A stretch of DNA of 64,000 nucleotides from Blastocatellia bacterium. Its GTDB lineage: Bacteria > Acidobacteriota > Blastocatellia > Pyrinomonadales > Pyrinomonadaceae. The position numbers and the translations under genes are program-made. Positions 25,579 to 37,200 of this stretch are shown one piece after another; positions within the stretch are counted from its first letter, which is position 1, and every line of letters starts with the position of its first letter. Location of the stretch: NCBI GenBank assembly GCA_016789265.1, contig JAEUQK010000025.1:1-64000 (forward strand), written 5' to 3'. Below the pieces are notes generated by a model. It ran no database searches. It was not told where the DNA came from and saw nothing but the letters and a program-made list of their open reading frames with translations.

Positions 25579-26889
25579 CTATCTTTGCAGTCCCTCGATC
25601 GGCACCCAAACGAACCTCGGGCGGTAGAAATCAGCATAGATCGAATCTCCCGGTTTCGAACCGAACGGCAGGTTGCTGTTATAGGAAACAAGCATCTTTC
25701 CATTCTCAATGAACTGCGGATGCATATGTGGATTATAAACGCTTAGTCCGCTCTGCAGTGATTGAGATCCGGTCATGCCTGGCAATTTAGTTTGACCAGC
25801 AGTTGGGGTTCGAAAGAATTGATGTTTGGTCGTAAATGGACCTTGCGGCTCGCAAGCCGAATAAAGATAAAGGTCTTTCCATTCGGAATAACCCACCGAG
25901 GTATCGAAAGAGACGATCACAAATGTCGGCTTTCCGTTGATGTTAAGTCGACGGACCGTCAGTTCATCGCTAATGCTGTCCGTCTCGGGAATGATCGACT
26001 TGCGGCTATTCAGATCCTTCGAGAATTTCTTTCCGTCCCAGGCCGTCCAGTTTTTCAGATCGACGGTAAATTCGAGCCCTTTCGACGCGTCGACCTTTGC
26101 GATGTAAAGCTTTTTGTACTTGTCGGCGATCGAAAGCGAAGACTTAGTCTCTGTCTTTATGTCGCCCTCGTTTCGCATACCGTAGATGTAGAGTTCATTC
26201 CTATCGCTAAGCCAAAGAGATATCCCCCATACCGCCTCGTCGAATTTGTTTTTCAGGTCGACGATCTTTTCGATCGCCAGAGTTTCGGCATCCATTTGGG
26301 CGATGGCCTGTGCGCGATATCTGATCCAGAAGCTCTTGTCGTACGGACGCGCAACGTCCCATTCGTTCAAGAACATCCAGATCTTTTTCTTTCCCGCGAC
26401 ATCGACTATGATCGGATCACCTAGCCAGTACATATGATTCGGGCTGTCGCTTTTCGGTTTGAAAAAGGAGGTCGAATAGCCGTTCTTATCCTTTGGCCCT
26501 GTAAGCGTTCGCATCGTCTTGCCGTCCTTTGACCGTATGACCACGCTGTTGTAAACATAATGGATCACCTCGGGAGCCGGCCCGCAGATCGGCGGGAGGC
26601 AGTTCGGCTTACGCAATCGAAGTCCGTTATCATTCGTGTAAACCGACCCATCGCCCGGTTTCGCTGGATCCTCGGCTATGTAAGAATCGGAAAAGAAGAA
26701 TGCCGAGTCGCCATTCGGGAGTTCCACCGAAACAGTCGTATCCGCACCAGTCCATCCCGGGCCGTTACGCGTAAAGTTCTCGTTCCACTCCTTTGCAGAT
26801 TCGCCTTTACCAACTGAGATCTCGCATTGCGGTAAGGTCGAGTTGGTGATCAAGACAAGTGCGACAGCGCTAAAAAATAGCTGCTTCAT
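25579..26889 (-). CDS. secreted beta-propeller protein, DUF5005-like
   Basis: About 436 residues. Signal peptide (MKQLFFSAVALVLITNS), then GPGWTGADTTVSVELPNGDSAF followed by FFFSDSYI, which resembles the opening blade of DUF5005/five-bladed propeller proteins, and repeated tryptophan-containing blades (MYWLGDPIIVD, KIWMFLNEWD, EAVWGISLWLSD). ATG 26889 is chosen because the longer frame begins inside the preceding gene. The position between a dehydratase and the FAH gene suggests a glycoside-active or carbohydrate-binding role outside the inner membrane; no catalytic residues can be named. Confidence 0.7.
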   Translation of the reverse strand: MKQLFFSAVALVLITNSTLPQCEISVGKGESAKEWNENFTRNGPGWTGADTTVSVELPNGDSAFFFSDSYIAEDPAKPGDGSVYTNDNGLRLRKPNCLPPICGPAPEVIHYVYNSVVIRSKDGKTMRTLTGPKDKNGYSTSFFKPKSDSPNHMYWLGDPIIVDVAGKKKIWMFLNEWDVARPYDKSFWIRYRAQAIAQMDAETLAIEKIVDLKNKFDEAVWGISLWLSDRNELYIYGMRNEGDIKTETKSSLSIADKYKKLYIAKVDASKGLEFTVDLKNWTAWDGKKFSKDLNSRKSIIPETDSISDELTVRRLNINGKPTFVIVSFDTSVGYSEWKDLYLYSACEPQGPFTTKHQFFRTPTAGQTKLPGMTGSQSLQSGLSVYNPHMHPQFIENGKMLVSYNSNLPFGSKPGDSIYADFYRPRFVWVPIEGLQR

Positions 26890-26896
26890 AACTTCT

Positions 26897-28156
26897 TTAA
26901 TACGGTATCGCCGGGCGGCGGTCGTCATTCGGATCGGCCCAGCGGTTGTTCGGCACGGTCGGCGTCCATTTCGGCCTCAACGGATCTTGATCGTACGGAT
27001 AACCGCCAAGCCTCTGATACAGCTCGGAATATTCATTTAGCTTTTCGCGGTCTAGTGTTACACCAAGCCCCGGGCCGTCAGGTACCCGGATCTTGCCGCC
27101 CTCATACTTCATCAGTCCGCCTTTGATGATATCGTCGGTCAAGTGATGGTAATGGGCATCTGCGGCGTACGCGAGATTTGGGATCACTGCGCCAAGATGA
27201 AGCATTGATGCAAGTTGGATACCCAACTCACCGGATGAGTGTACAGCAACACCGAGTTGAAACGCCTCGCAGACGCCGGCCGCCTTTACACACTGTCGAA
27301 TCCCGCCCCAGAAAGTTGTGTCAAGCAATATCACATCAACGGCCGTATCGAGCACATTGGCTGCAAGCTGTTCGAAATTTACAACGACCGTGTTGGTAGC
27401 GAGTGGCATTCGCACCTTTTCGCGGGTTCGCCGCATTCCGTGAAGGCCGAAAACCGGATCTTCCAGATAGTCGTTGTTAATGTCCTCGATCTGCTGCCCG
27501 AACCAGATCGCTTGTTCGGTCGACCATGCGGCGTTCGGGTCAAAACGAAAAGAATCTCCTTCCATCGGGCCGCTTCCAATTTCTTCGGCGACCGAGCGAT
27601 AACACTTAAGTTCGTAAACCGGGTCGAAGACTCCGCCTTTGAGCTTGTGGGCAGAAAAACCATATTTGCCCTTCAGGTCTTTTGCGTGCGCAATAAGCTG
27701 ATCGACCGTACGCACCTCGCCGTCGCCTGTTTCTGGATTCGGATACCGGAAGAACAGATAAGAAGCAAACGGCACTTCGTCTTGAAGCTTTCCGCCCAAA
27801 ATATCGTAGACCGGTACGCCCCATTTCTTTCCAATGATATCCAGGCAGGCGAATTCTAATGCAGCAAGTATCTGAGTGCGGTTGTTATAAAGCGACGCCG
27901 TCGGGTTCGCGATCTTAAACCGCATCTCCTCAAGCCGAACCGGGTCGTGTCCTACGAGATATGACTTCATCGCCCGAAACACGGCTTCGGCCGACTCGCC
28001 GCCGCCGCCCATCTCACCGAGGCCGGTGATTCCTTCGTCAGTCTCTACTTCGACGATGGTACGTACAAACCGGCCCCAGTGACAGCCCGCAGCGTGTCTA
28101 AGCGGAGCTTCCAGCGGCACAGTAACGGTTGTCGCCTTTATATCTGTGATCTTCAT
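26897..28156 (-). CDS. enolase-superfamily sugar acid dehydratase, glucarate-dehydratase-like
   Basis: 419 residues: N-terminal capping domain ([27 protein letters not shown]), then a barrel with the KxK motif in HKLKGG, metal ligands in FDPNAAW, YLEDP and LATNTVV, an Asp in [10 protein letters not shown] and the catalytic His in [15 protein letters not shown]. This His-Asp/KxK layout is that of glucarate dehydratases and relatives that dehydrate sugar acids to 2-keto-3-deoxy acids in the cytoplasm. Substrate is uncertain: with SDR and FAH neighbours a rhamnonate, fuconate or pentonate is as likely as glucarate. It overlaps the upstream stop by 4 nt. Confidence 0.88.
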   Translation of the reverse strand: MKITDIKATTVTVPLEAPLRHAAGCHWGRFVRTIVEVETDEGITGLGEMGGGGESAEAVFRAMKSYLVGHDPVRLEEMRFKIANPTASLYNNRTQILAALEFACLDIIGKKWGVPVYDILGGKLQDEVPFASYLFFRYPNPETGDGEVRTVDQLIAHAKDLKGKYGFSAHKLKGGVFDPVYELKCYRSVAEEIGSGPMEGDSFRFDPNAAWSTEQAIWFGQQIEDINNDYLEDPVFGLHGMRRTREKVRMPLATNTVVVNFEQLAANVLDTAVDVILLDTTFWGGIRQCVKAAGVCEAFQLGVAVHSSGELGIQLASMLHLGAVIPNLAYAADAHYHHLTDDIIKGGLMKYEGGKIRVPDGPGLGVTLDREKLNEYSELYQRLGGYPYDQDPLRPKWTPTVPNNRWADPNDDRRPAIPY

Positions 28157-29091
28157 TGAATAACTTTATTCTCTTTCAAAAACTTCCAGATCTCTTCAAA
28201 GGCCATCACATAATCGGACTGAGCAAACATACCATGCCCGCCGCCTTTTACGGTTACAAGCTTATTGATATCGCCCGCCTTTGTGAGCGCATCGTGCAGC
28301 CGCGTCGCATGCTGGTAGGGGACTACGTCATCCTTATCGCCATGTATCGAAATTATCGGTGGCAGATCTTTTCGCACATAGGTCAGTGGCGAAACGCTTC
28401 GTGCTACGTCAGCTGCATTCGGCATCGAGCCCATCCACATCACTGCATAGTTCTTCAGGTTTGGACCTTGAATCAGATCGTTCACATCACTGATGCCGTA
28501 CCAGTTCACGATCGCGGCCACTTTGATCGGCACATCGCCATACTTTGCGTCAGCGTAACAGCGATTGTCTAGGGGCGTACCATCCGGAAGCATTCCCGTG
28601 ATCAGAGAAAGATGTCCTCCCGCTGAATGCCCGGTCAAGACTATCTTGGAAGTGTCGAATTTATACTGTAGAGCGTTACGGTATATCCAGCGTAGCGCGC
28701 ATCGCGTATCTTCAACCGAACCGGGCGCGAGAGAATTACCAGCCATTCGGTACTCAACATTAACGACCCGCCAGCCTCGTTCCAAATATGGCAAGAATTG
28801 GTAAACAGCCCCTTCCTTCGAACCAAATATCCAGCCGCCGCCGTGCATATAGACAAGCGTTGGGGTCGGATTTTGGCTGTCACGTGGGTACCAGATATCC
28901 AGTTTCAACGGTGTGTTGTTGGCACTGCCGTAAACCACGTCGGGCTGCATCCAATATCTATCGGCGATCTGAAGCAAAGTGGGCGTCGTTGCCTGCTGTG
29001 CAAAAAGATAGATTGAGGCTGACAATGAGACCAATGCTAGAATTGCGACCCGATATAAAAGATCTCTTATCCTCAAAATTACAGGTTTCAT
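28153..29091 (-). CDS. secreted alpha/beta-hydrolase (acetyl-esterase/lipase-like)
   Basis: About 312 residues. Signal peptide ([22 protein letters not shown]), oxyanion motif MHGGGW, nucleophile GHSAGG, acid HGDKDD and final His in [11 protein letters not shown]: a complete BD-FAE/hormone-sensitive-lipase-type catalytic set. ATG 29091 lies 9 nt after AAGGAGG; a GTG at 29097 is too close to it. Within a saccharide operon it probably removes acetyl or aryl esters from the glycan, or opens a sugar lactone; no lactonase is otherwise recognisable here. Confidence 0.85.
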   Translation of the reverse strand: MKPVILRIRDLLYRVAILALVSLSASIYLFAQQATTPTLLQIADRYWMQPDVVYGSANNTPLKLDIWYPRDSQNPTPTLVYMHGGGWIFGSKEGAVYQFLPYLERGWRVVNVEYRMAGNSLAPGSVEDTRCALRWIYRNALQYKFDTSKIVLTGHSAGGHLSLITGMLPDGTPLDNRCYADAKYGDVPIKVAAIVNWYGISDVNDLIQGPNLKNYAVMWMGSMPNAADVARSVSPLTYVRKDLPPIISIHGDKDDVVPYQHATRLHDALTKAGDINKLVTVKGGGHGMFAQSDYVMAFEEIWKFLKENKVIQ

Positions 29092-29105
29092 ATTCACGAT
29101 CCTCC

Positions 29106-31334
29106 TTAGGCAGGACGCACGCCATTCTTATCGGCAACATAACGCTTGCCTTGATAACTGATATTCCTCAATTCGGCTTTAGGGTCGAATCTACCAAACT
29201 GTGGTTTAGACGTGATCGAGCCGAACAATCCAGCATTGATTCCAAACAAGGAATCTACGATCGGCTCCAGATAGTTACATCCCGAAACGCACGCCCAGTC
29301 GTTTATATATGGCTGATCAGACGGTGATTTGATCGCCCCTCCGTTTGATTCGGGCGGATGAAAAGTCTCGGTAAAGTTCGCCTGCGCATATGGACCCTGC
29401 ATGCTCGACTTGGCCAGGCCCTTCATCCATTCGAGTGCGACCTCGGTTTCTCCCGCAACAAACAGTCCGCTCAATGCCAATGCAGGCCAAGAGCAATACG
29501 CACCAGTCCATTGGTGGTCCGGACGAATACTGAATGTCACATCAAGGTCGCGGGTGGACAATGCGCGCATCCAATTAGGCGTCTGAAGTTCCCGCCTGAA
29601 GAAATCGACGATCTCCTTCTTCTGTTGCGCGGACATCATATCGCCGATGTTCATCAGGGTGGTGCCGAAATCGTAGCAGTGGTGAACTTCGTTGTAGCTT
29701 CCGTCTGGCAACCGGCACTTCCATATTCCGCGGCCGGGAACATAAAGTTCCTGAACTCGTCTTCCTAGAACTTCAGCTTCCTGCCTTAGTGCAGCGGCTT
29801 TGTCGCGGTCTCCTTTGAATTCGACGAGTTCGGCCGAAAACCGAAGATTATGAACATTTGCGGCATTTAAACCCGCAACCTCATGAACATAGCTTGAAAC
29901 CGCTTCGAGAAGGTTGGTTACTCCGCCGTAATCGGCAAGTCCATGTTTATTGGTGTCAAGATCCCGCCAGTGTTCCGCATAACGAACAAGATGATCGAAT
30001 ACGGTTCTTTCACCGACTTTTTTATCAAGCCATGCCTTGTCGCCGGTCCATCGCAAGTATTCCTTGGCCATACGGGACATTGCGTAATCATTAACAGAAT
30101 ACCAAGGCCCAACGCCCGCACCTGTCAGAAACTCGGTCCCAAAGTGTTTGTACACGTCGAGTTTCATCCAAGTTTCCATCATGCGTCGGAGGATCTCGGG
30201 ATCGAGCATCGATAGAAGCATCGCACTTAACGATATATCCCAAAGGAATGTCGTTGTCTCCCAGTATCGCGGCATCAAAGTCACATACGTCGTGCCGTAA
30301 ACCGAATGCGGGGTAGTTCGCCGAAAATACAGAGCGCTCATTACCGCCGAATGATAGATGCGTTTGACACTCTCCTCCGAGGTCACGAGCGTCGGAACGT
30401 GGCCGGAGAACACTGAATTGCCGGGAGTGAACGCGGCCTTAAACTGAACGTTCCACTCATTTGTGGTCGATTTTGCCACTGTGTCGAAATCATTGACTAT
30501 CCCGTCATATTGCTTCTGAACATCCGTTGCTGTTTCGCCTAGTGAATTTACAAATACGATCGACGCCGATTCTCGAGGTGCAAGGTCAAACTCATATACC
30601 AGCCACGAAGGTTCGATCCTGAGAGGCCTTGGCGAAGCACCTTGCAGCACAAAGGCATCCGTGTGCTTCGACTTGCAAAGGATCGCGTTTCGACCGGAGT
30701 CAATAATTCGGCTGTTGTCGTATTCTCCCGGTGAATACGCAGCATTCCATGGTTTCACGCTTTTTGTGGCACCGCCATTGATCGCGAGCTTGATCTCGGT
30801 CTTGCGCCGAGCCTTGGTCATGTTTGAAACCGTCAGCTTTACTGCGACAGACATTGTCCGGAAAGGAACGATCGTCGTGCTTTTTAACTCGAGTCCTTTG
30901 TAAATTGACCTTCTCTCAACACGGTCAGGCTGCCAGACAAATTCGATGGGTGTTTTGGTCGAGGTGAAATACTCGCCGTCGACGTAAAGTACCCCTGTGA
31001 GCAGTTCTCCGCCGGAACCAAGCGGAGCGACGTTCATTTCACCCTGAGCGAACGGTGGAAACGCGATACTCCTAACCGCCGTAACATCCATTGCGGCCTG
31101 AGCGCATCCCCACTGATTCGTGAGTCCCGGCGGGTTGAACAGATCGAGAAACTTATGCGTCATCACAACGGATCGCATTGATTCACAGGTTGGAATATCA
31201 GGAAGTCCAACCGGCTGAGACTGATTTTTCACCTCGCGGGACTCGGCGTTAACATCTTTAGCTCCAAGAACGGCAGGAACGGCGACTGCGGCCGTTATCG
31301 TTTTGAGAAAATCTCTTCTTCTGAATTTTTCCAT
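29106..31334 (-). CDS. Tat-exported six-hairpin glycosidase-like protein
   Basis: 742 residues. Tat signal RRRDFLKTITAAVAVPAVLGA, an N-terminal beta-sandwich, then an (alpha/alpha)6 toroid typical of six-hairpin glycosidases (YWETTTFLWDISLSAMLLSMLDP, VGPWYSVNDYAMSRMAKEYLRWTGD, WTGAYCSWPALALSGLF). Acidic residues in WDISL and HEVAGLN could be catalytic, but the GH family cannot be fixed. It is 3 bp from the GH38 gene upstream in the same operon, so it probably trims the oligosaccharide in the periplasm. Tat export suggests folding before transport. Confidence 0.75.
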   Translation of the reverse strand: MEKFRRRDFLKTITAAVAVPAVLGAKDVNAESREVKNQSQPVGLPDIPTCESMRSVVMTHKFLDLFNPPGLTNQWGCAQAAMDVTAVRSIAFPPFAQGEMNVAPLGSGGELLTGVLYVDGEYFTSTKTPIEFVWQPDRVERRSIYKGLELKSTTIVPFRTMSVAVKLTVSNMTKARRKTEIKLAINGGATKSVKPWNAAYSPGEYDNSRIIDSGRNAILCKSKHTDAFVLQGASPRPLRIEPSWLVYEFDLAPRESASIVFVNSLGETATDVQKQYDGIVNDFDTVAKSTTNEWNVQFKAAFTPGNSVFSGHVPTLVTSEESVKRIYHSAVMSALYFRRTTPHSVYGTTYVTLMPRYWETTTFLWDISLSAMLLSMLDPEILRRMMETWMKLDVYKHFGTEFLTGAGVGPWYSVNDYAMSRMAKEYLRWTGDKAWLDKKVGERTVFDHLVRYAEHWRDLDTNKHGLADYGGVTNLLEAVSSYVHEVAGLNAANVHNLRFSAELVEFKGDRDKAAALRQEAEVLGRRVQELYVPGRGIWKCRLPDGSYNEVHHCYDFGTTLMNIGDMMSAQQKKEIVDFFRRELQTPNWMRALSTRDLDVTFSIRPDHQWTGAYCSWPALALSGLFVAGETEVALEWMKGLAKSSMQGPYAQANFTETFHPPESNGGAIKSPSDQPYINDWACVSGCNYLEPIVDSLFGINAGLFGSITSKPQFGRFDPKAELRNISYQGKRYVADKNGVRPA

Positions 31335-31337
31335 TGG

Positions 31338-34178
31338 TTACTCGATCTCGAACTTAATGGTCACTGTTTGATAGGGCTTCACCTCGAGCATTAGCGGTGC
31401 GATATCTCCTATCGGCCGCAAGACGCGATCCTCGGAGATATTCACAAGCGAGGCTGACTTGATCTTTACCGGCAGGTCGACCTTCACCGTCGACGCTCGG
31501 CCGGCAAATTCCTGTAGCCGGATAATGAACACCTTGTCGGGACTTGGATTGAGCGGGGCCGCACTGACTTCTCCACGAATGACGTTCTCGTTTGCCGACT
31601 TCACGGCAACTATCTCGACATTTGCTTGATCGACCGAAAAAAATGTGGACATTGCCGGCTGGGGAATCACCTGAACATATTCCGCCCGCAATGGCATATT
31701 AAAGGCAGCACCAAGCCTCCGGGCCTTGACCGGATCGAACGCCCCGGACGCACCAAACGCATAGTCAAAAACAAGGTTGCCGGAAACGCCGGGTTCGACC
31801 GTCCCAATATTTATCACGCCTAAGTCATGCGTATCCGCCTGATCACCGTATCGGGTAGCGCGGGAAAAGAGCGTCCCCTCTTTCAACGGCCAACTTCCTG
31901 TGTACAAAGCAGGAAAATCAGCCGGAGATCCTTTCGGTTTCACCTTTGTCGCGATATAACTGGAAAACACCCAATGAAAGGCTTGTCGATGTGCAATGAT
32001 CGCAGTCATTTTTCCGTCGGTAATGCCGATCGAATGTTGGGTTGATACGGAATCGCGTCTTGCGCCGGGCAGGTAATCGTCAGGCAATTTTTCAAACCAT
32101 TTCTGACCTTCCCGCATGACCTTTGGTTCTTTCCCTAAGTTGAACGGAAAGGCGAACGAATATGTGTCGTGCCAGTTGTTGTTTCCGCCAACGAATGGAA
32201 ATTTGCGAGAATCGAGTTCGTTGCTGAGGTCGACCCGATCAAGGTCGTTATATATCGCGATCCGTGTCAAGGGAAAGAGCGAGCGCTCGCGTGTCACGAT
32301 GACTTCCGACATCTGAACGCCCTTTTTTACCGTGATCTTTGGTGATACGGGATATACTACCTTCGACGCATCAGCCCCTTCGACTCGCAACAGTTCGTTG
32401 AATGGCAATTCCCCGCCGTTGTTAACAAGCTCTCTTCCGGTGGCTCTCTCACGGATACTCTTGATCGACCCGTCTGGACGCATCTCTATCGAAAACCAGT
32501 TGTTCGCTGCAGTCGTTCCGACGACCTTCCTAAGCGAACTCACCTGCTTTCCCGCAACGGTCGTCACCTCAAAGGACTTGTATCCAATTGAAGGCACATC
32601 CTCGGCGACAAAAACCGCGTTTCCCTTATTATCTATATCAAACGCTACCAACTTACCTGTTGCAATATCCTTGATCGACACAATATGGCGTTCAGGATCG
32701 GGCGATTTCGTCTCGACGATATCGCTGCGTTTCCATGACAGACCGTTGAAAACGACAAGCGGAACCGTGTTCGAACTATCAGAAGGCGCGACGGTATCGA
32801 AGCGGGTACGGCCCGCAATTACACCGACCCCCTGCTTCAACATCTTGTCGGTCTCACCTTTTGCTTTTGACGTAAATTCGACGTATTCCCGATTTTGATC
32901 ATGTAGCGGCTGCTTGCTGTTCAGCTGCGGCCAGCCCGTGTTTCCGGCACCGCTATGTTCATCGTAAGTGAACATCAGGTCATATATCTCGCTGAAGTTT
33001 CCTACTGGAAATGGGACCGAGCGGGTCATTGCGATCGCGCTCCAGAGCGTTTCTGCAGCCGGTGCGTGATCGTGCGTGTAGCGGGCAAACGCGCTGATCC
33101 TCGGTGACTGGGTTTTGGATTCCGACCAGAGCCCTGACCATTCTCCGCGATAAGTCGGGATCTGAGAGGCGTATTTCGATTGGAGGTATTTGAAGAACTC
33201 CGGTGAAGTGGAGACCTTTATTTTCACTTCATCATGTTTAGCATTCCAAAGTTTCGCTGCACGCAAAAGATTAAGTACACTGCCGGGTTCAACAAAATCG
33301 TGTGCGTACATAGCCATCACCGCGTCATATTTGTAACCTGCTTTATTGTAATTATTCAGCAGATCAGAAATACCGATCTCCATCATCTCGATATCCGATT
33401 TCTTTCCCGCGAGTTCGGGGTTGAACATATCGAACGGTTTACGGCCGGTGTAAGGATCTAGCGAGTATGGATCCAGATAATACTGCGAGAAGGCCTCTAC
33501 GTATGCCCCACGGTTTCCTTGGCTGATCCACAGGAGAACCTTGTTGCCGTCAAGAGATTCCCAGTAAAACGGTACCTTTCCTGGGGCGAGATCTGTTGCA
33601 TTATTGATGAACGTATTTGCTCCCGTGACCAGATACTTCGTACCACTGTCTGCCAGAACTGAAGCAACTGACATTGGGTGACCCGGAACGTCGTTCATAT
33701 AAGCCACTTCCGACGATATTCCGTAACTACTGCTCCATCGCGCGAAATCGTAGTTTATACGGTTCAGTTCTTCATTACCCATGAAGTCCGTATGCATCGA
33801 ACCCCAGGATGTCGACAATACGATCTGACCCGACCTGATCAGGTTAACAAGTCGGGCGATCTTCTCTTTGTCCTTTGGCAGTACCGAACTTGGTTTCTTC
33901 TGGCGTTTGAGCCATTCGTTTATTTGCCAGACACTTTCGATCGTCCATCGAAAATCCCTATTTTCCTCTGCTGTCCGGATCACCTCGTCAATGTGTCTCG
34001 CCGCTCTTTCGCGGATCGCACTTGGGGGTTCGACAAATCCGAAGTCGTAGTGAGATGAAGGTACAACGTAGATCGTCTTGATCGGACTTGGCGGCAGTTT
34101 CGCCTGTCCAAAAACACTGAAGGAAAGCAGCGTTCCCAAAACATAAATAACTAGGAGGACATTTATTGTTTTGCGCAT
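31338..34178 (-). CDS. secreted glycoside hydrolase family 38 (alpha-mannosidase-like)
   Basis: About 946 residues. Signal peptide (MRKTINVLLVIYVLGTLL), GH38 domain with zinc motif SSHYDFGF (HxDxG), nucleophile Asp in YMNDVPGHP, a further zinc His region FTYDEHSGAGNTG, and a long C-terminal beta domain ending in KPYQTVTIKFEIE. ATG 34178 is chosen for the GAGGG ribosome-binding site; the longer frame starts at TTG. GH38 enzymes release alpha-mannosyl residues, though distant members act on other sugars, and the operon's deoxysugar enzymes make the real substrate open. Confidence 0.85.
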   Translation of the reverse strand: MRKTINVLLVIYVLGTLLSFSVFGQAKLPPSPIKTIYVVPSSHYDFGFVEPPSAIRERAARHIDEVIRTAEENRDFRWTIESVWQINEWLKRQKKPSSVLPKDKEKIARLVNLIRSGQIVLSTSWGSMHTDFMGNEELNRINYDFARWSSSYGISSEVAYMNDVPGHPMSVASVLADSGTKYLVTGANTFINNATDLAPGKVPFYWESLDGNKVLLWISQGNRGAYVEAFSQYYLDPYSLDPYTGRKPFDMFNPELAGKKSDIEMMEIGISDLLNNYNKAGYKYDAVMAMYAHDFVEPGSVLNLLRAAKLWNAKHDEVKIKVSTSPEFFKYLQSKYASQIPTYRGEWSGLWSESKTQSPRISAFARYTHDHAPAAETLWSAIAMTRSVPFPVGNFSEIYDLMFTYDEHSGAGNTGWPQLNSKQPLHDQNREYVEFTSKAKGETDKMLKQGVGVIAGRTRFDTVAPSDSSNTVPLVVFNGLSWKRSDIVETKSPDPERHIVSIKDIATGKLVAFDIDNKGNAVFVAEDVPSIGYKSFEVTTVAGKQVSSLRKVVGTTAANNWFSIEMRPDGSIKSIRERATGRELVNNGGELPFNELLRVEGADASKVVYPVSPKITVKKGVQMSEVIVTRERSLFPLTRIAIYNDLDRVDLSNELDSRKFPFVGGNNNWHDTYSFAFPFNLGKEPKVMREGQKWFEKLPDDYLPGARRDSVSTQHSIGITDGKMTAIIAHRQAFHWVFSSYIATKVKPKGSPADFPALYTGSWPLKEGTLFSRATRYGDQADTHDLGVINIGTVEPGVSGNLVFDYAFGASGAFDPVKARRLGAAFNMPLRAEYVQVIPQPAMSTFFSVDQANVEIVAVKSANENVIRGEVSAAPLNPSPDKVFIIRLQEFAGRASTVKVDLPVKIKSASLVNISEDRVLRPIGDIAPLMLEVKPYQTVTIKFEIE

Positions 34179-34208
34179 GCTTTCCCTCAATTCCCTTGTC
34201 TTTGCCAG

Positions 34209-37200
34209 CTAAAAATTGAATCTTGCCGACAACTGTATCTGCCTTGGTCCGCCGAAGCCGAGCAATCCGCCAAGCTGATTGCCTACTGTCGCAGTACTCT
34301 GGCCAAAGAACGCGGTGGGTCGCAGGGTGTTATTGTCCCCCTGTACCAAACCGCCGGAAGGATCGGCAAAGTTTGCCTTGTCAAAGAGATTGAATATCTC
34401 TAGACGCAATTGCAGGGACGTATTCTCAGTTATTCTTGTGTTCTTACCGAATGAAAGGTCAACCTGGGCGAAGCCGGGGCCGCGAAGGATGTTGCGTCCG
34501 GCGTTACCATATACACCAGCCCCCGGATCGCTGAATGCCGCTACGTTGAACTGACAATTCGGCAAGCTATAGTTCGGGCAACGGGTGGGGACACCCGGAA
34601 CGATGTTCGGTCGGAATGAGAATCCGCCGAAGACACCGCCCGATCTGGTCACATTGACAGGAAGACCGCTTCGGATCTGAGTGATCGTATTGACGTTCCA
34701 TCCGTCGATCAGCCATTTCGGCCCGTCTCCAAACCAATCACGGAACCTGAGCCCGTACCCGGCGTCTAATGAGAAGTTGTGTCGAACATCCGAGTCCGCG
34801 CTGGCTCGATCCGCGTTGATGTCGTATTCGTTCTGATAATCTTTGAAGAATCCCGCAATGTTATCGATCGCATGACTCCACGTGTAGTTAGCATTGAACC
34901 GAAAACCCTTGGAAAGATTTCGACGGAAATTTACCTGCATACCGTGGTAATTCGATGAAGGATAGCCGCCGACGACGAAAATGTCACCAAAGTTTGCGGA
35001 CAGCGGTCGGGCACTCGTAACAGGGTCTCGTCGATTAACGTTACGCGGACTGACGACACCATCGGTCAAGATATGTGTCACGTGATTTCCGACGTAACCG
35101 ACCTGCAGCGTTCCAAACCCGAGGTCCCTTTGAACGTTCAAAGACCAATGCTGCGCCATCGCGGTCTGAAGATCTTTCTCAATATAAAAGGCAGCGGGGA
35201 CACCGCAGTTATACGTTGAGGGCGCAACCGGATAACCCCATGTCGGCGGGCCGCCGGCACAGAAGAACCACTGGAAAAGATCGACCGATTGGGTCGGATA
35301 GGTATTCGCGTGAGGCGAGCCAAAGCTTGCCGGAAGTTCACGATTGTAGAAGATCCCGTATCCGCCACGGAGGATCGTTTTCTGATCGCCGAAGATATCA
35401 AAAGCAAAACCGACTCTCGGACCCCAATTATTGGTGTCCATGTCGTGAAGCTGCTCGCCCTGAGGAGTGAAGGTCAACGTCCTTAGGTTAAAATTCTGCA
35501 GTCGTCCGTCCTTTTCGCGGCTAACCGTGCTTACGTCGTAACGCAGGCCGAGATTAAGTGAAAGCCGTGAATGGGCCTTCCAATCGTCCTGGAAAAAGAA
35601 CGAATAGTTCTCGTTTGCATATTGAAGTTTCGGATGCCCGCCGCGTGAAACAACGAATGGGACATTGTCGCGAAAATCGTTCAAACCAAAGAATGTCAAT
35701 GTTTCCTGAACCTTCGACTCGGCATCTCGCCTGTTAAACCGAACATCGACGCCGGCCTTCATAGAGTGATTTCCCCGAACAAAGCTAAATGTATCAAGGA
35801 AGTGGTAAACCGCTCCGGTTCTGATCTGGGCAAACTGCGCTGGGCCGGGCGTCGCAAGAGCCTGATCGACAAATGAAAGGTCAAACCGAGGCAATGTCGA
35901 TGGCCCCGCACCGACATCTGTAAAATTGTGGTTTATGCCAAATGCAAATTCATTAACAGACGTCCCGGACAATGTGTAAGTGTGTGAAGCCTTGAATAGC
36001 TGAACACGCAGTTTTGCAGGAGCGATCTGGTCAGACGCAACCCCATACGGTACATCTGTTTTCGAATCATTGATGTTGTATCTGAAAGAAAACTGACTCT
36101 TGTCCGTATGTAGAAAGTCTATCTTCACTGAACCTGTATCCTCTCGAAGTTTCGCATCTCTTTGTGCAGAGTAAATACCGCGATTTGGATCGGGGGTCGA
36201 ACTTCCCTGCGGAATGAACGGAGCGTTCGGAAGCGGCATTGTAGCCAAAACAGGTGCGATCGACGGAGCAAATGTCGCCCTGAAGGCCGCCGTGGGAACC
36301 AACGTAGTAAACTGGATACCCCGTGTCTGCCTCACACCTTCGTAATTGCCAAAGAAAAACACTCGGTCTTTCTTTATCGGGCCGCTGATATTTCCGCCGA
36401 ACTGGTTAAGCCGGAATTTTTGTTTTCCGGCAAAATAGTCTTCGGCATCGAGGGCTTCATTACGGAAAAATTCAAACAAACTTCCGTGCAGAGCGTTGCC
36501 GCCCGACTTCGTGATAGGGTTGATGACCGCACCTATCGCCTGTCCATATTGGGCCGAGTAGTTCTGTTCTAGTACCTGGACCTCTTGAATGCTGTCCATC
36601 GAAACGCGGTTTACTCGGGATTCAACACGGCCAAGAACATTAGACGTGCCGTTGAGATCTACACGGCCCGCATCGATGCCATCTACAAGAACGCTGGTTC
36701 CGCCAAAGGTTGACGGAATGCCATTGATGCTTGTTTGAAACTGATTCGTAGTCTGGACCGAGCCCGGCACTGTCGCCAACAGTTGCGTAAAATCACGTCC
36801 ATTCACGGGATTGTCCGTAATCCGTTCGGTCGCGACAGTGTCGCCGATAGTCGCGGTTTCAGTATCGACACGAGTCTGATCGATGACGGTAACAACCGCG
36901 TCAACACCGCTAACGGTCAGGGCAACATCTGCACGGGCCTTTTCACCAACCGCCAACCGAAGATCTCTAAATGATGTTGCCTGAAAGCCGGTACCTGAAG
37001 CCTCTATCGTATAAACGCCGGTGGGAAGCGAGAGAACCTCATACCTTCCTTCGGCATCGGTCTGAACCGTACGCTTCTCATTGGTGCCTTGATTTGTGAC
37101 CGTTACGGTTGCGTTTGGGACGACCGCCCCAGCGGGGTCCGTAACGATACCGGTGATCGAACCCGTATTCGCTTGACCGAGGGCAGAAATTACGAAAATA

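Noticed and set aside
32332..32898. 188-codon plus-strand frame inside the GH38 gene
   Set aside because: Lies opposite conserved GH38 C-terminal domain sequence; Ser/Thr-rich shadow.
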